The notes beneath the pieces were generated by a model that made no database searches, was not told the DNA's origin, and saw nothing but the letters and a program-made list of their open reading frames with translations. From the NCBI GenBank assembly GCA_949825025.1, contig OX463782.1, positions 25,942,773-26,006,772 of the forward strand: a stretch of 64,000 bases of DNA, given 5' to 3'. The position numbers and the translations under genes are program-made. Source of the DNA: Siphlonurus alternatus (lineage: Eukaryota; Arthropoda; Insecta; Ephemeroptera; Siphlonuridae). This document shows, one piece after another, positions 1-13,639 of this stretch (position 1 is its first letter; every line of letters begins with the position of its first letter).

Positions 1-1220
1 GCACATTTCGAGTATTGCGACGCATTTCGTTGTTCAGTTTAATTCTACAGTCCGACTATAGAGGGACTCGTCCGACTTTTTAGCTGGACCGCTCAACACC
101 GGCCGGACTGCGGAAGTGACGTCATGAGAGGGGAGGTAAGGAGGGGAAATGGACGGCAGTCCGACTGTAAAAAAACGATTTTAGACGGTCCGGACCGGTC
201 CGGACTGGGTTGGACAGTCACCTCGAACGCACTCTTTATTCATAGGATGACTAGCATATGCAGTGTGTATGATACAGTTACATGCTGAGTATGCATAATG
301 CAATACACTGCTGGGGGGAGAAAAAGCCAAGGCTCTAGTATGCATACCGGTTAAATGAGTTTTAAACATAGAAGCAATTTCTTTCATCACCACATTTTGT
401 GCTGAAAACATTAAAAATACTGTATGCATATATGTTTCATGTTTCTAATGATATACTTTTGCTTAACAAACATTGCTTCTACTAGCTGTTATCTATATCA
501 AACCTTATATTTTACATTGGAAACATTTTTTTGTTTCTGGAAAGGAAGTAATGTACATATGGTGTTTTAGCATATAATATGCGAAAGTTGTGGAAGATTC
601 ACTGAACTATATATGTAATATGGAAGGGTAACGCTAGATCTTTTACACAGCAAGCAAGTTTTAATGGGGTACTGACCGGTATTTGAGTTAGCAATACTAA
701 TAAAAAGTACTGTGAATTCTATGAAGAACGAGCCCTATTAGAGCATTCTACGACAATTTGCTGATTTTATATGAATTTTTAAAACTTTTTTTGATGACGT
801 CATACCATTGAATCTTAAATGGGGAAATGCATCAGTTAACATTGCTAAAATGAAAAGTTATTGAGGTAGGAATTTGAAACCTTCATTATCGTGATTCTAG
901 CACCTAAAAACCTTGCAAATGAAGTTTTGGTTACATTTCAATATTAAGTATGGAATTTGGCAATGTTAACTGATCCATTTTCCCATTTAAGATTCAATGC
1001 TATGACATCATTTTTGAGAAGTTTTAAAAATTCATATAAAATCAGGAAATTGTCGTAGAATGCTATAATAGGGCTTGTTCTTCACGAAATTCTCGAGCCT
1101 TTTGAAATATTGACAAAAACTTGCAACTTTTTTTTTGGTCAGTACCCCATTGGAAGAAAAGTTTGAAAGACTGTACATTATTATGAATTGTAAATTTACT
1201 GCAGTGAAATTATGTTTCAG
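1..1220. other. PGAP1 intron or upstream flank; no exon recognised
   Basis: This stretch ends at a splice acceptor (TTTCAG before 1221), so at least its right part is intron of PGAP1; the 5' exons lie outside the window. The first 240 bases are GC-richer and hold several GTCCGACT or GTCCGGAC motifs in both orientations, perhaps a repeat end. A foldback element fills 663-1152. I see no other gene here. Confidence 0.6.
663..1152. repeat. foldback (MITE-like) element, ~490 bp
   Basis: The left arm begins AATGGGGTACTGACC (663) and the right arm ends with its reverse complement (1138-1152). The complementarity continues inward for about 185 bp with mismatches, leaving a loop of roughly 110 bp. 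No ORF of interest is present. It lies in a PGAP1 intron or just upstream. Confidence 0.7.
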
Positions 1221-3763
1221 TTCGATCCCTGGCATCTGTCGCCCTCCGCAAGGCTCGTGATTCTAGGTCTCCGTTTCACTTCAATTTCTTTGCTGCTGAT
1301 TTCAATGAAGAACATTCAGCTCTGTTTGGTGGAGTATTACCTGAGCAAACTCGATTTGTATCTAAATGTATTAAAGCAATCTTGAAACTCTACAAAAATT
1401 CTAAGTTTAAACCAAACAGCGTGCTACTTTTTGGTCACTCAATGGTAAGTTATTTCTAAGTAATAAAATACGTAAGTTATGATTATAAATTCTTCTTCGT
1501 TTTCATATTTCAGGGAGGCATGGTTGCAAAAGGTGTATTTTTGGAGCCTGACTTCGATCCTGACTCGGTACACACAGTTCTGACTCTTGCAACCCCACAC
1601 TCCAGTCCAGTCATTGCTCTCGACTCAATTGTAGCAAAATACTACTCTCAAGTTAATGATTTCTGGAAGCAGGGTGGTGAGAGCAGGCTGCTCGTGTCTG
1701 TAGGAGGAGGTCATAGAGACCTGCTAGTACGTTCAGGTCTTACCCTCCAAGGCAACATCTCCACTCTGGTAAGTCTAACAAAATGTCACATCATTCTAAC
1801 AGTAGAGCTTGAATGCAACAAGTCACTGTTTTTAGGGTTTGCTAAATTTTTGGGAAGAATATCAACATATTTCCAATTTTAAGAAACACGGGTTGGAGCA
1901 CATTATTTATATTAGATAATAAAAAGCTTGTGGTTTGTATTAAATCTATATAATGTACAATGCTTGCACATTGTGAAAATATAATTGAAATTTAGATTAC
2001 TGTATAATGTTACCAATGCTTTGTGTTGCAGAGTACAGCAGTTCCGGCTGTTTGGGTATCGGCAGACCACCTTTGCATTCTTTGGTGCAAACAGCTGATT
2101 TTATCCCTGGCTCGTGCCCTCTTTGACTCTGTTGACCTGCGTACCAAGCAACTTTTTGTGGAACCTACGCCTCGTCATCGAGCCTTCAGTTACCATCTGC
2201 TCACTGTAAGAATCTGCAAAAAAAAATAAATAAATAAAAAAAAATATTATGCAACCTTTTTCTTTCTTTCTTTTTTTTTTTTTTTGGGGGGGGGGTGGGG
2301 GGAGGGGGGTCACAAATTTACTTTTCCAATAATAAGAATTTTTTCATGTCTCCATTCATGAATTACTGTAAACCTCATAACAAATTCAGTTGTCTCATTT
2401 TTTAATGTAACATTTTCACACACTTCTTTGCTTGTAGAGGAACTTTGGCAAGAGAACCACTGCTACCTTGTACCCACAAGATGCTGTTTTTGACCGAGAG
2501 GCTGATTGGCGAGAGTTTCTGAGGCGACAGTTCTCAGTAGTGGAGCCACGACTTGGGCGTACAGTATTTGTGATGGTGCGCCTGATGGGCTCTGACCCCA
2601 AACACGAGCGCCTAGCCATGGAAGCTGTGGGCCTTGAGTCCCGAGACTGGGTGTTTGCCTGCGTTGCTGATCTTGTCTACAAAGATGTCAGGATGTGGTG
2701 AGGACTTAAATATTTCAGTACTTTTCTTTGGCTCATCTTTCAGTCACCATAATATAGTTACCAAAAAAGCTGTATGTGCTTTTAAATAATTGATTATTGA
2801 TTATACAGTATGTATAACTTTCTGTCCTTTCTGATCTCTAGCAACCAGCTAAAAATATATATTATGATATTTCAAGACAATGAAAAATGTTACTAATATT
2901 AAATTAATAATAATGTTTACATTCTTGTGATAGGATGATTACTGTTAAATAGACTTTAAGTGAAATAATAATTTACTAATGTGTATGCTAGAGACCAAAA
3001 AATAATTACATTCCCACGTGATTGCAGTCAAAAGGGGGTGAACTTGTCGAACATGACTCAGTTTGTGCCGTCTCTGCAGTTCCGTAGAAAGGTGGTACAT
3101 TTGGACTTGCACGCTCTCAAACGTCTTGGCTTTACTCATGTAGTAGCTCGCCTGCCGTCTTCTGGCAGTAATGTAAGTGTTTTTTCTCTTAACTCATATT
3201 ATTGAACATGTGTGTAGTTTCCTTCTTCTTTTATTATTTTACTATGCCAAAATTTTGTTGTATTGTCATTGTTTCTAAAAGTTTCAAAAGAGTTGTCTTT
3301 TGATATTTCGAGTTAATTTAAGGGTAAGATAACGCCACCAATGTTAAAAAAAATCCCTCACACAAAAATTCTGAAAAAAATTTAAAACGTTCTCCTCTAC
3401 ACCCCCTATCAGTAGCTAAAATATCTGGTATACAAATACGATCTAGTTTTTGAGTTATGAATTTTCAAAGTTGACTACTTTAACATGGAGAAATAGAATT
3501 CCCATGTTAAATTAGTCAACTTTAAAAATTCATAACTCAAAAACTAGACCGTATTTGTATACCTGATATTTTAGCTATACTGATAGGGGGTGTAGAGGAG
3601 AACATTTTAAATTTTTTTCAGAATTTTTGTGTGGGGGATTTTTTTTAACATTGGTGGCGTTATCTTACCCTTAAATGTTTTTTTTTTCTTTTTTATTTAC
3701 ATTTGTATGTATTTTATGAATTATGTGTCTGTTATTCATGGACAATGATAAATATTATGTTAA

Positions 3764-3794
<31 letters not shown>

Positions 3795-6700
3795 TTATTC
3801 ATTCCATTTTGTTGAAGTAAATTGCTTAATATCTCTGCAACTAAACAGTGTCTAATGTTAAAAACAGGTCCAGTTGAACGTGGATGTGTACAATAGAGAG
3901 GATCGGGAGATAACTGTGGGGTCACTACCTCAGTGGTACTCTCGCCCGACACAACTGCTGCTGCCATCTACATTGCCAGGATCGCTGCACTACCGTCTCC
4001 TCCTGCCCTCGTTGGATCGTGCCTGGCATGCAGCTAGCTTGCGAGTGGAGACCTCTTGTGGCCAGCCTTCACACCATGCTGTTGCAACTCTGGCTACAGA
4101 TTGGAGCAAAGAAGACTCCCACGCCTTTGTAACGTAAGTGTATTTCCCGCATTCCATATATGCTCTCATCAGTTCAGCCCAGGTAGTGACATTTTATAAA
4201 TCCTACTTGAATTCTGTACTAAACACTGTTGCTGTTTGGGCAAAACTGAGATACATTACTGGGAAATATTTGATTAATTATGTTATATTATTTGGTTGTC
4301 TCCATAGTGATAAAACGATGTACTGTTCACAGTGCATATAAATATACATATAATGTATATGAACTATTTCACTAAAATACAAAATCATACACTTTTAATA
4401 AACAACATTTATATGAATGTGATTTGCATTAATTACTTTTTTTTAATTTAAGATGACCATTTTATTGTACACTACATTAAAATAAAAAATGGAGTGTACA
4501 GTACTCTTAAACCTAGTGTATGAACTAGAGTGTCTTGTGTTTGAAAGTACTAACCACAGAGAAACACAATCAAAATCTACTAATTTTTATTATTGTTATT
4601 TTTATGCTGTTTGAAAGAAAAGAAGCTTGTTGTCAAAATAATCCTTATGTTGCAGAGCCTCGACGTCTCAGCGGCTGCCCTTGAAGCTGCATTTGCTACG
4701 CTCAGCTGCTGTGACCAAGGAGGGAACTGCTCATGTGACCCTGCACCTTGACCCTGCCTGCAGCTACACTATCAGGTGGGAAGTCTACAACTATTCAGGG
4801 TTTGTGTGACATTCAAATGTTGCTTAAGGGTAAGGTAACGCCACCAATGTTAAAAAAAATCCCTCTCACAAAAATTCTGAAAAAAATTTAAAATGTTCTC
4901 CTCTACACCCCCTATCAGTAGCTAAAATATCAGGTATACAAATACGATCTAGTTTTTGAGTTATGAATTTTTAAAGTTGACCAATTTAACATGGGAGTTT
5001 CATTTCTCCATGTTAAAGTAGTCAACTTTATAATTTTATAACTCAAAAACTAGATCGTATTTGTATACCTGATATTTTAGGTACTGATAGGGGGTGTAGA
5101 GGAGAACATTTTAAATTTTTTTCAGAATTTTTGTGAGAGGGATTTTTTTTAACATTGGTGGCGTTACCTTACCCTTAAAGAATGTAAATGAAGAATGTAA
5201 AAAATGTACTGCACTGGAGAAAACAAATAACTTGTAAGTTACAGGACTTGAAATTCATTAATTTTTTGAACAATTTTATTTCATAATTAATTCATGCATA
5301 TGATTATAAAAATAAGCTTTAATGAGTTTTTCAGAAACATTTTAGGTGTGACTTTAGAGCTTCTAAAAATTCATTTTCATTGATGTGAGAAGAAAAGAAA
5401 AAGACAAAAATTATGTTCTAAAAATTCATTTTCATTGATGTGAGAAGAAAAGAAAAAGACAAAAATTATGTTATAACAAAATACTATAAAATTATAATAT
5501 AACATCATTATGTATATATACATATAGACATTGCACCTTTTTAGCACCTCACCCTCTGTTTCCTTCCTGCAATGATTAAATTTTGAAGAAGGGAGATTTT
5601 TATAAGCCATGCTTGCTTACCAAAAATTTAAATTACACTCAATGCATTTTCAAAAAGATTTATGGCTGTTATTTTTTAATAACACTACAACCAATACCTG
5701 TTTTACAATGTTTAGCTTGGAGAGCTCGCTTCCGATGGTGCTGGGCCAGCTGGTAAGGTTTAATGCACTGCAGCTGCCGGCATACCTTGTGGCGGTGCTG
5801 TTGCTGGCTTTGAGAGCCCAGCTGAGTGGCACAGCACAAGGCAACCCTTGCCTAGCCTTCCACTCTGCCCTGGCCTTGGGAGCACGACCTTATGCTCTGC
5901 TGCCCCTTGTCAAAACAGTGTCCACAATTCTCAAGTGAGTGCATATTCATCTGACATAATTGCAATTTCTAGCTGACATTAATTTATTTATTATTAATAT
6001 AAATTTAATGAATTTACTTAAATATTACACTATGACTATGTATTGTTTAAGTGGATGATATAACTTAAGTATTTTCTTTTTATAAGCACTGAGCTTATTC
6101 AATATTGAGGTTAAGGTTTTCTTAAACTGGAGAATAACCTCGTATGTATGAAATCTATAGTATTTGCAGATTTAATAGAAGTTTCTGATAACTGTACTTA
6201 ACATTTAAGATTTTAAAACGTTATCCAAGTAGCTTAAATGAATGTAGCAGCCTTATTTTTATTTTTTTATTTTTTTGAAATTGAATAATAATTTAGGAAT
6301 CTGGCAATGCCTAATTTGAGGAGTTTATGCTGTTGAATAAAAGGCTTAATTATTCTACTTCGTCTTACCTGGAACTGTGATTTCAGGTGGGGTCCACTGG
6401 CCAAACACCTGCCAGTGACTGACTGGTTGCTGCTCCAGACACAAGGCCTTGATATGCTGCTGCTGCCTCTGCTGCTCTACTGTGTGGCATCCTTCGCTGC
6501 TTATGTGCTTGGTCTGGCGATCTGGGTGGCTGTTGTTGTTTGGGGAACCACAGCAAACAAAATACTTGTCAGGTTAGTCTTAGCCGGCCCTTTCAAATGA
6601 TTAGAACAGTTAAGAAATACATAGCAAATTATCAAATGATTGAAGATTGGATTTGGGGTAAATAAAATCAAGCCTCACTCAAAAAACAGTACAGTAATAA

Positions 6701-8589
6701 ATAACTTTCTTGAGACTTTTACTTGAATTACTGAACATAATCTGAACTGAACAAAATAATTTGTTTTTTGTCAAGTTCTTTTGTAAAGTATTGATTACAG
6801 TATTATTATTTTTTTATGATTCTACGTCAAGTCAAGGGACCCAGGACATTAAGGTTACCTTATATCGAGTATACCGTATATCAAGTTTTTCCTATACCTG
6901 CAATACTAATTATTTTTTACGGGACCTTTACTCCTTTACTCAATATCGAGTTTTTACCTTATAACAAGTTACGTAATAACAAGTTTTTACTGTATTTGTT
7001 ACTTTTTTATTTTTGTTGCAGATTCATATCCCGTTCATTGTTTGGAGGCTTCCGATGGTCTGAATGGGTGCTTGGAGCGTTTGCAAAAGTACCATGTGTG
7101 GTTGCAATCATGTTGGTTGCTCTAGCATACGCCACGTGTGGTGCTCTTGCCCTTGCGACAGGCCTCTGCTTCTACTTCCTCATGGTGAGTAAAAAACTGT
7201 CATCAGCTAAAGAACTTAAGAAATTTGTCCAGTTATAGTGGGGAAAAAAAATAATAATAAAATCATTCCATAAAAAGTCCTCATGCATAAACTATAACTT
7301 TTTATACTGTAGCTTTTACATGCATGCTAATGCAACTCATCATCAAAGAACTTTAAACAGCATAGTTAGTTACTGTTGGACAGAAATTTTTGCACAAGTC
7401 AGCTAATAACCACTGAAAAAATTGTTTTTGCTAGTAATATGTCAATACAGTATATAATTAGCAACATTGTTAATTTTTTTTCTCATGTAATTTTCCTTGG
7501 ATCGAACATTGAACTATAAGATGGTTTGTGACAGGTTGTGAAGATGTATGAGGAGTACTTGGAGGAGCTGCTCAAAGTTCCGCTGCGCCTGCTGACTGGT
7601 CGTAGAGCGGAGCTTTGGGGTCGCTCGGAGCGCCACCTTTCTGAGCTGCATTTCCACTGCACTGGCTTGTTGTTGTGGGCAGTGACAGCTGGCCTGCATG
7701 CTCCCTGTGCTCTCGCATGGGCTAGGGCCTTCACGTAAGTACTAGCTAGTAGCTATCAATTGTTATCATATCAATTACCGGTAATCCATGCAAAGCAATA
7801 TACATATTTCTAACCCTCCCTCTCATCTCTCCACAGTAGTATCTTAAGTTATTTATCCTGGTATAATAATAAGTTTGTATGTGCTTCAATTTATTGTTTT
7901 ATTCAATGATACTGTATAAATTTTGAAATCTTAAACAGAAAAAAAAAAGCTTTGAGGAGGTGGGTGGGGAGGCGAAAGAAGTCTAAAGATAAATTGCTCT
8001 CCTATGCATCAATTAATGTAGCAAACATTATATATATTATGTTACAAATTAAATTTTTAATAATTGAAATGACAATTTTTTTTAATTCTTTCATTGTTAT
8101 AATATGGTGAAATTAATTGAATAAAGTGAATCTGTGTAAATATTATTACATTTTATCATCTTGAATGTTATGTTTCAGCTTCAGCTCACGACTGACCCCT
8201 GACCCTTCTCTTGGTCCTGCTCTTGCTCTGTGTGTGTGTGCTCCGGTTCTGTGGCAGCGACAAATGCCTCGACCATACTTGTAAGTTTTACTCCACACTT
8301 ACTCTGGGCTTTGAGACTGATATATAGCATGAACTGTTCCAGAAAGCACCACCGGGAGCTTGATGCTGTACTGTTCATCCTTGCTGCCGTCTGTCTGCTG
8401 TACACTCCCGTCTCGCTGTACCGTCTTGGACCTTTCCTTGTCACAGCCCTAATGTTGGTATGTCTGCAGCAGCTGATTATTCGCTCTGTGTACCCCACCC
8501 CTCCCCCCTCCCCCACTCAGGCAGTTGCAGATGTGCCTACTGTCACCCTTCCTGAGTCTGCTTCTTCTGAGAAGCCAAAACAAAGCTGA
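1221..8589 (+). CDS. PGAP1: GPI inositol-deacylase PGAP1 (5' end outside window)
   Basis: PGAP1 is an ER-membrane lipase-fold enzyme that removes the acyl chain from the inositol of GPI anchors before ER exit. Thirteen exons: 1221-1444, 1514-1768, 2032-2205, 2438-2697, 3028-3172, 3868-4133, 4656-4775, 5716-5934, 6387-6572, 7022-7184, 7535-7734, 8179-8280, 8343-8589 (stop TGA). They join in frame to 852 residues against about 920 in the human protein, so only the N-terminal part is missing. The lipase nucleophile motif GHSMGG is split across exons 1 and 2 of the window, with the Ser at visible residue 73; LATPHSSPV follows. WVSADHLCILWCKQL matches the family region with the conserved DH. The last six exons are rich in hydrophobic segments, as expected of the multi-pass C-terminal half. 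All splice sites are GT-AG. The last intron is only 62 nt; introns 5 and 7 of the window carry hairpin MITEs. Confidence 0.95.
3318..3674. repeat. TTAA hairpin MITE, copy 1
   Basis: Nearly perfect palindrome of 357 bp beginning TTAAGGGTAAG and ending CTTACCCTTAA, with arms of about 165 bp around a short centre. It lies in the PGAP1 intron between 3172 and 3868. This copy is slightly diverged, with GATAACG in place of GGTAACG near both ends. Confidence 0.9.
4824..5178. repeat. TTAA hairpin MITE, copy 2
   Basis: Second copy of the same 355-bp palindrome with TTAA at both ends, in the PGAP1 intron between 4775 and 5716. It carries the consensus GGTAACGCCACC near both ends. Confidence 0.9.
5361..5470. 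repeat. 55-bp exact tandem duplication
   Basis: The unit at 5361-5415 is repeated without change at 5416-5470, inside a PGAP1 intron. The identity suggests a recent event or an assembly duplication. Confidence 0.85.
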
Positions 8590-8969
8590 GCTAGTCATCA
8601 TAATACAGGCCTCTCGGCCGTTGACTGACCATGTATTTTAAAGAAATTCCTCTCCCTGCATAGGAAAGTTGTGTGTTTATATATAAAAAAAAAATGTTAA
8701 GTCAGTAACTGTAAGTTATACACCTTTATTTATTTTTATTTATTTTTTTTTTTAATAATAGAGGTATTTCTATAATATTATAATAATGTACCATACATAT
8801 AACTTTATGTAAATATTCATCCATAGTAATATAAATATTGATAAATTTAATAGCTGCCTTATTGAGTCAACTAAAATAAGTACTCATTTAATTTAAATTA
8901 ATAATTATTTTTTACCACTTCTTAATTTGCAGCTAATTAATTATCCTTGATAGTGATTGTAAATTTCAT

Positions 8970-9324
8970 TTAAGGGTAAGGTAACGCCACCAATGTTAAA
9001 AAAAATCCCTCTCACAAAAATTCTGAAAAAAATTTAAAATGTTCTCCTCTACACCCCCTATCAGTAGCTAAAATATCAGGTATACAAATACGATCTAGTT
9101 TTTGAGTTATGAATTTTTAAAGTTGACCAATTTAACATGGGAGTTTCATTTCTCCATGTTAAAGTAGTCAACTTTAAAAATTTATAACTCAAAAACTAGA
9201 TCGTATTTGTATACCTGATATTTTAGGTACTGATAGGGAGTATAGAGGAGAACATTTTAAATTTTTTTCAGAATTTTTGTGAGAGGGATTTTTTTTAACA
9301 TTGGTGGCGTTACCTTACCCTTAA
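8970..9324. repeat. TTAA hairpin MITE, copy 3
   Basis: 355-bp palindrome with TTAA termini, the same family as 3318-3674, in intergenic DNA just past PGAP1. Confidence 0.9.
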
Positions 9325-9605
9325 TTTATAACATTATTAATTTTTATATAACAAATTTAATAAAACAAAACTATATCTGTAGGTGTTCTAACATAAGTAA
9401 AGTACTAGCTCAAAAATTCATTAATTTCCAAACATACATTTCTTTTTAAGTTTTTTAAACTATTGTTTGTTGAAGCTCAAAACTCTCTTTTATAGTAGCA
9501 GTATTATTATACTTTACATATTCAGTTAAACCCAAGAGAGAAATAATATTTTGTATGAAAGAAATTATTTGAACTATATTGTAGAATCTTGAACCAAAGT
9601 TCAAA

Positions 9606-9960
9606 TTAAGGGTAAGGTAACGCCACCAATGTTAAAAAAATTCCCTCTCACAAAAATTCTGAAAAAAATTTAAAATGTTCTCCTCTACACCCCCTATCAG
9701 TAGCTAAAATATCAGGTATACAAATACGATCTAGTTTTTGAGTTTTGAATTTTTAAAGTTGACTAATTTAACATGGGAGTTCCATTTCTCCATGTTAAAG
9801 TAGTCAACTTTAAAAATTCATAACTCAAAAACTAGATCGTATTTGTATACCTGATATTTTAGGTACTGATAGGGGGTGTAGAGGAGAACATTTTAAATTT
9901 TTTTCAGAATTTTTGTGTGAGGGATTTTTTTTAACATTGGTGGCGTTACCTTACCCTTAA
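9606..9960. repeat. TTAA hairpin MITE, copy 4
   Basis: 355-bp palindrome with TTAA termini, 281 bp after copy 3, with a few substitutions relative to its neighbours. Confidence 0.9.
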
Positions 9961-10256
9961 CTAAATGATATTGTTAAAACAATCAATCTACATTTTTGTT
10001 TGTGTAGTATTTGTTGACTTGTAATGCAGGTAATCTAACAATGTCATAATAATTTGAAATACATTTGGAAGATACTATATTGTATTTGAATTAAAGCATT
10101 TATAATTGTAAAATCATGCCTTTCCATTTTTAAAGGTCTACTAATTGCATTATTATACTTGTACTCTCATAATTTTTTTTGTTTTTTTAACTAACAGCTG
10201 CTTAGAAATATACTTAATTGTTTATTCTCAATGTTTCAGAAAATATTTATGCAATA

Positions 10257-10612
10257 TTAAGGGTAAGGTAACGCCACCAATGTTAAAAAAAATCCCTCTC
10301 ACAAAAATTCTGAAAAAAATTTAAAATGTTCTCCTCTACACCCCCTATCAGTAGCTAAAATATCAGGTATACAAATACGATCTAGTTTTTGAGTTATGAA
10401 TTTTTAAAGTTGACCAATTTAACATGGGAGTTTCATTTCTCCATGTTAAAGTAGCCAACTTTAAAATTTTATAACTCAAAAACTAGATCGTATTTGTATA
10501 CCTGATATTTTAGGTACTGATAGGGGGTATAGAGGAGAACATTTTAATTTTTTTTCAGAATTTTTGTGAGAGGGATTTTTTTTTAACATTGGTGGCGTTA
10601 CCTTACCCTTAA
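10257..10612. repeat. TTAA hairpin MITE, copy 5
   Basis: 356-bp palindrome with TTAA termini. Only 18 bp separate it from copy 6. Confidence 0.9.
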
Positions 10613-10630
10613 GTTAATTTATATTCCTTT

Positions 10631-10986
10631 TTAAGGGTAAGGTAACGCCACCAATGTTAAAAAAAATTCCTCTCACAAAAATTCTGAAAAAAAATTAAAA
10701 TGTTCTCCTCTACACCCCCTATCAGTAGCTAAAATATCAGGTATACAAATACGATCTAGTTTTTGAGTTATGAATTTTTAAAGTTGACCAATTTAACATG
10801 GGAGTTTCATTTCTCCATGTTAAAGTAGTCAACTTTAAAAATTTATAACTCAAAAACTAGATCGTATTTGTATACCTGATATTTTAGGTACTGATAGGGG
10901 GTATAGAGGAGAACATTTTAAATTTTTTTCAGAATTTTTGTGAGAGGGATTTTTTTTTAACATTGGTGGCGTTATCTTACCCTTAA
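10631..10986. repeat. TTAA hairpin MITE, copy 6
   Basis: 356-bp palindrome with TTAA termini, head to tail with copy 5 after an 18-bp spacer. The right end reads GTTATCTTACCC as in copy 1, while the left end has GGTAACG. Confidence 0.9.
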
Positions 10987-11063
10987 TCTATAATGTGTTG
11001 AATGCCACTTCAGTCTTAATGGTTAGAAAGACATATAATATAGCTACAGTATTAGTATAATAT

Positions 11064-11171
<108 letters not shown>

Positions 11172-11944
11172 GCTCCAATATTCTGTTCTACTCATTGGAT
11201 CTATAACTAAAAATTAATTTTATTTCTAGAATTCAGAGGTCATTAATTAACTTCTTAATATCCTTTTGAAGTACATACATATTCAGTATATTGTATATAT
11301 GCTTTAAAAAGGAACTGCAATTGTTGAATACAACTTCATAATTATATTATAACAATGTAACCACATGCAAGACTATAATAGCTCTTTTAGAAAATGGTTA
11401 ATACCTAACAATGAATTTTAGATTCTGTGAACAGTAATGAGTTAGATTATTATAATTTTTGGTGCTGTACAATTTCTAAGTTCTAGAAAACATGCCTTGT
11501 TCCCCTTTCCCTCTTATATTGTATCCAGTTCTTCCCAAGTCTTTAAAATTTTGTACAAATGACTTCAAGAACAAATTATAGTTTAATTGTTGACAGCTAA
11601 ATAAAATATGTGTATTATGTAACAATTGAATCAGTATTTTTTATTTTATATTAATCCTAAAATGTCCGTAAATTAATTATAATTAAAAAATTGAATATTT
11701 AAAATTGCAGGAAAGTAAAATTATTTGATGCTCTATTTTAATAAATTATGATACACAGGTTATTTAATGCAGTAATTAATGTATTTTTTCACCAATATTA
11801 TTACAAAAAGCAATATCATACCAACAATAAAATTGCACACATATACACAAAAATTTGAAGAAAAAACAAACAATAACAATTTAGAGATCATACAGAGATT
11901 ACAAAATTCAAAAAAATATAATTTAGCATTAACACGTGGGACAA

Positions 11945-12288
11945 TTAAGGGTAAGGTAACGCCACCAATGTTAAAAAAAGTCCCTCACACAAAAATTTAA
12001 AATGTTCTCCTCTACATCCCCTATCAGTAGTTAAAATATCAGGTATACAAATACGATCTAGTTTTTGAGTTATGAATTTTTAAAGTTGACTAATTTAACA
12101 TGGGAATTCCATTTCTCCATGCTAAATTAGCCAACTTTAAAAATTCATAACTCAAAAACTAGATCGTATTTGTATACCTGATATTTTACCTACTGATAGG
12201 GGGTGTAGAGGAGAACATTTTAAATTTTTTTCAGAATTTTTGTGTGAGGGATTTTTTTTTAACATTGGTGGCGTTACCTTACCCTTAA
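11945..12288. repeat. TTAA hairpin MITE, copy 7
   Basis: 344-bp member of the same family. The left arm has lost about 12 bp that the right arm keeps (CAGAATTTTTGTG side), so the hairpin is asymmetric. Confidence 0.9.
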
Positions 12289-13481
12289 GCTATAAAGTTG
12301 TATATAATCAAAAGCAAAATTTGAGAAATTGTGAGAGCTTTGAATTGTGCCAAATTTATTCATTAGGATTTCATCCTGGCTGGAAGTTATTGTAATGCAA
12401 ATAAAAAAAAAATATACACTCTGCACTTAGCTTTGAGAATATATATTATATTATATATATATATATCTCTTAATGAAACTACATTCAATTCCATTGAGCT
12501 ACGACGTTACATGCAAACATGTATGTAACATACATGTATATTTTATTGGCATTGCCTGTGTAAAATTATTTGTAATATGTGAAAATCATTCAACATTTCT
12601 GACTCTTAAGTCAGCCAAAATCTTCTTTTTTCACCTTTGTGCCAATAATTAAGTAAATTAAGGTATTATATATTAAATGAGGCAACTATTCAGTTTGTGA
12701 CATAAAATTAAATTCATATAAAATACTTTTTAATCTTCATATTAAAATACAAATACTGTAGTAATAATAATAGCAGATGAGGCAAGAACACTGGCAGTAT
12801 AATATTATGCCCTTGATTTTTTTCTCCCAAATTACCTTACAATAAAAAATGTTGTAATGTTAGTTGTATTATACAGCAAAAAATGCTGTCACAGCGCACG
12901 TAATATATAAGATTAATTAAACCATTAAAAAAATTATTTTAATTGTTGGTTTTTATTGGCACTTAAATTTATTCTTAGCCATTAAATGTAAAAATTATTA
13001 AGCTTGAATGTGAATAGAAACCCTTGAAAATATTTTCAAAGTAGGAATTGTAATGCATTTTGCAGTAAAAATATTAAATAATAATTAAATTATATCTAAA
13101 GATACAAAATAAATGTCTGTAGCATACTGATAAATTATATTTGCAGTATATTTTTTAGCTATATATTCTATTTTATAGTAGAAGCCAAAGAAATACATAA
13201 TACACTAGTACATTAGTTTCACAGCTAATTAAATTTCTTCATTTGAGGACTTAATACACAACTCGTAGCTATAATCTATTGTAATGTTTTTCTATAATGT
13301 ATGTTTCTAGTGCTGTTAATATGTACACTTTCTGTGTTTAATAAAAGACTAATAATAATCTATTAGCATTAGATTTTTAAGTAAGCTTTACTTTTATATT
13401 TTTCATTACAACATCATCATTAAAGCTTGACAATCACAAGCTTTGAAACATAAATTACAAATTTCTTGATATTAAGTAAAA

Positions 13482-13639
13482 CTACAGTGGCCGTCACATT
13501 TAAAAGCCTCATGGTCGGAACCGCTCGGGAGTCATTCGGCTTGGCTCGGCCAATGATGTCCTTCGTTACAAACCGGCTACCAATGACTGAGAGCGTTACA
13601 AACATGACCATGAGGCTTTTAAATGTGACGGTCCTGTAG
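13482..13639. repeat. short foldback element, ~158 bp
   Basis: Inverted repeat: GTCACATTTAAAAGCCTCAT near 13493 and its complement ending near 13629, with outer CTACAG/CTGTAG ends. Complementarity continues only partly into the GC-richer centre. Confidence 0.7.

Noticed and set aside
3710..3790. Possible retroposed poly(A)/poly(T) end
   Set aside because: Only a T-run in an intron just before the F-exon acceptor; no element body or target duplication found.
11779..12000. 73-codon plus-strand ORF
   Set aside because: Low-complexity AT-rich sequence running into hairpin MITE copy 7; no homology or splice signals.
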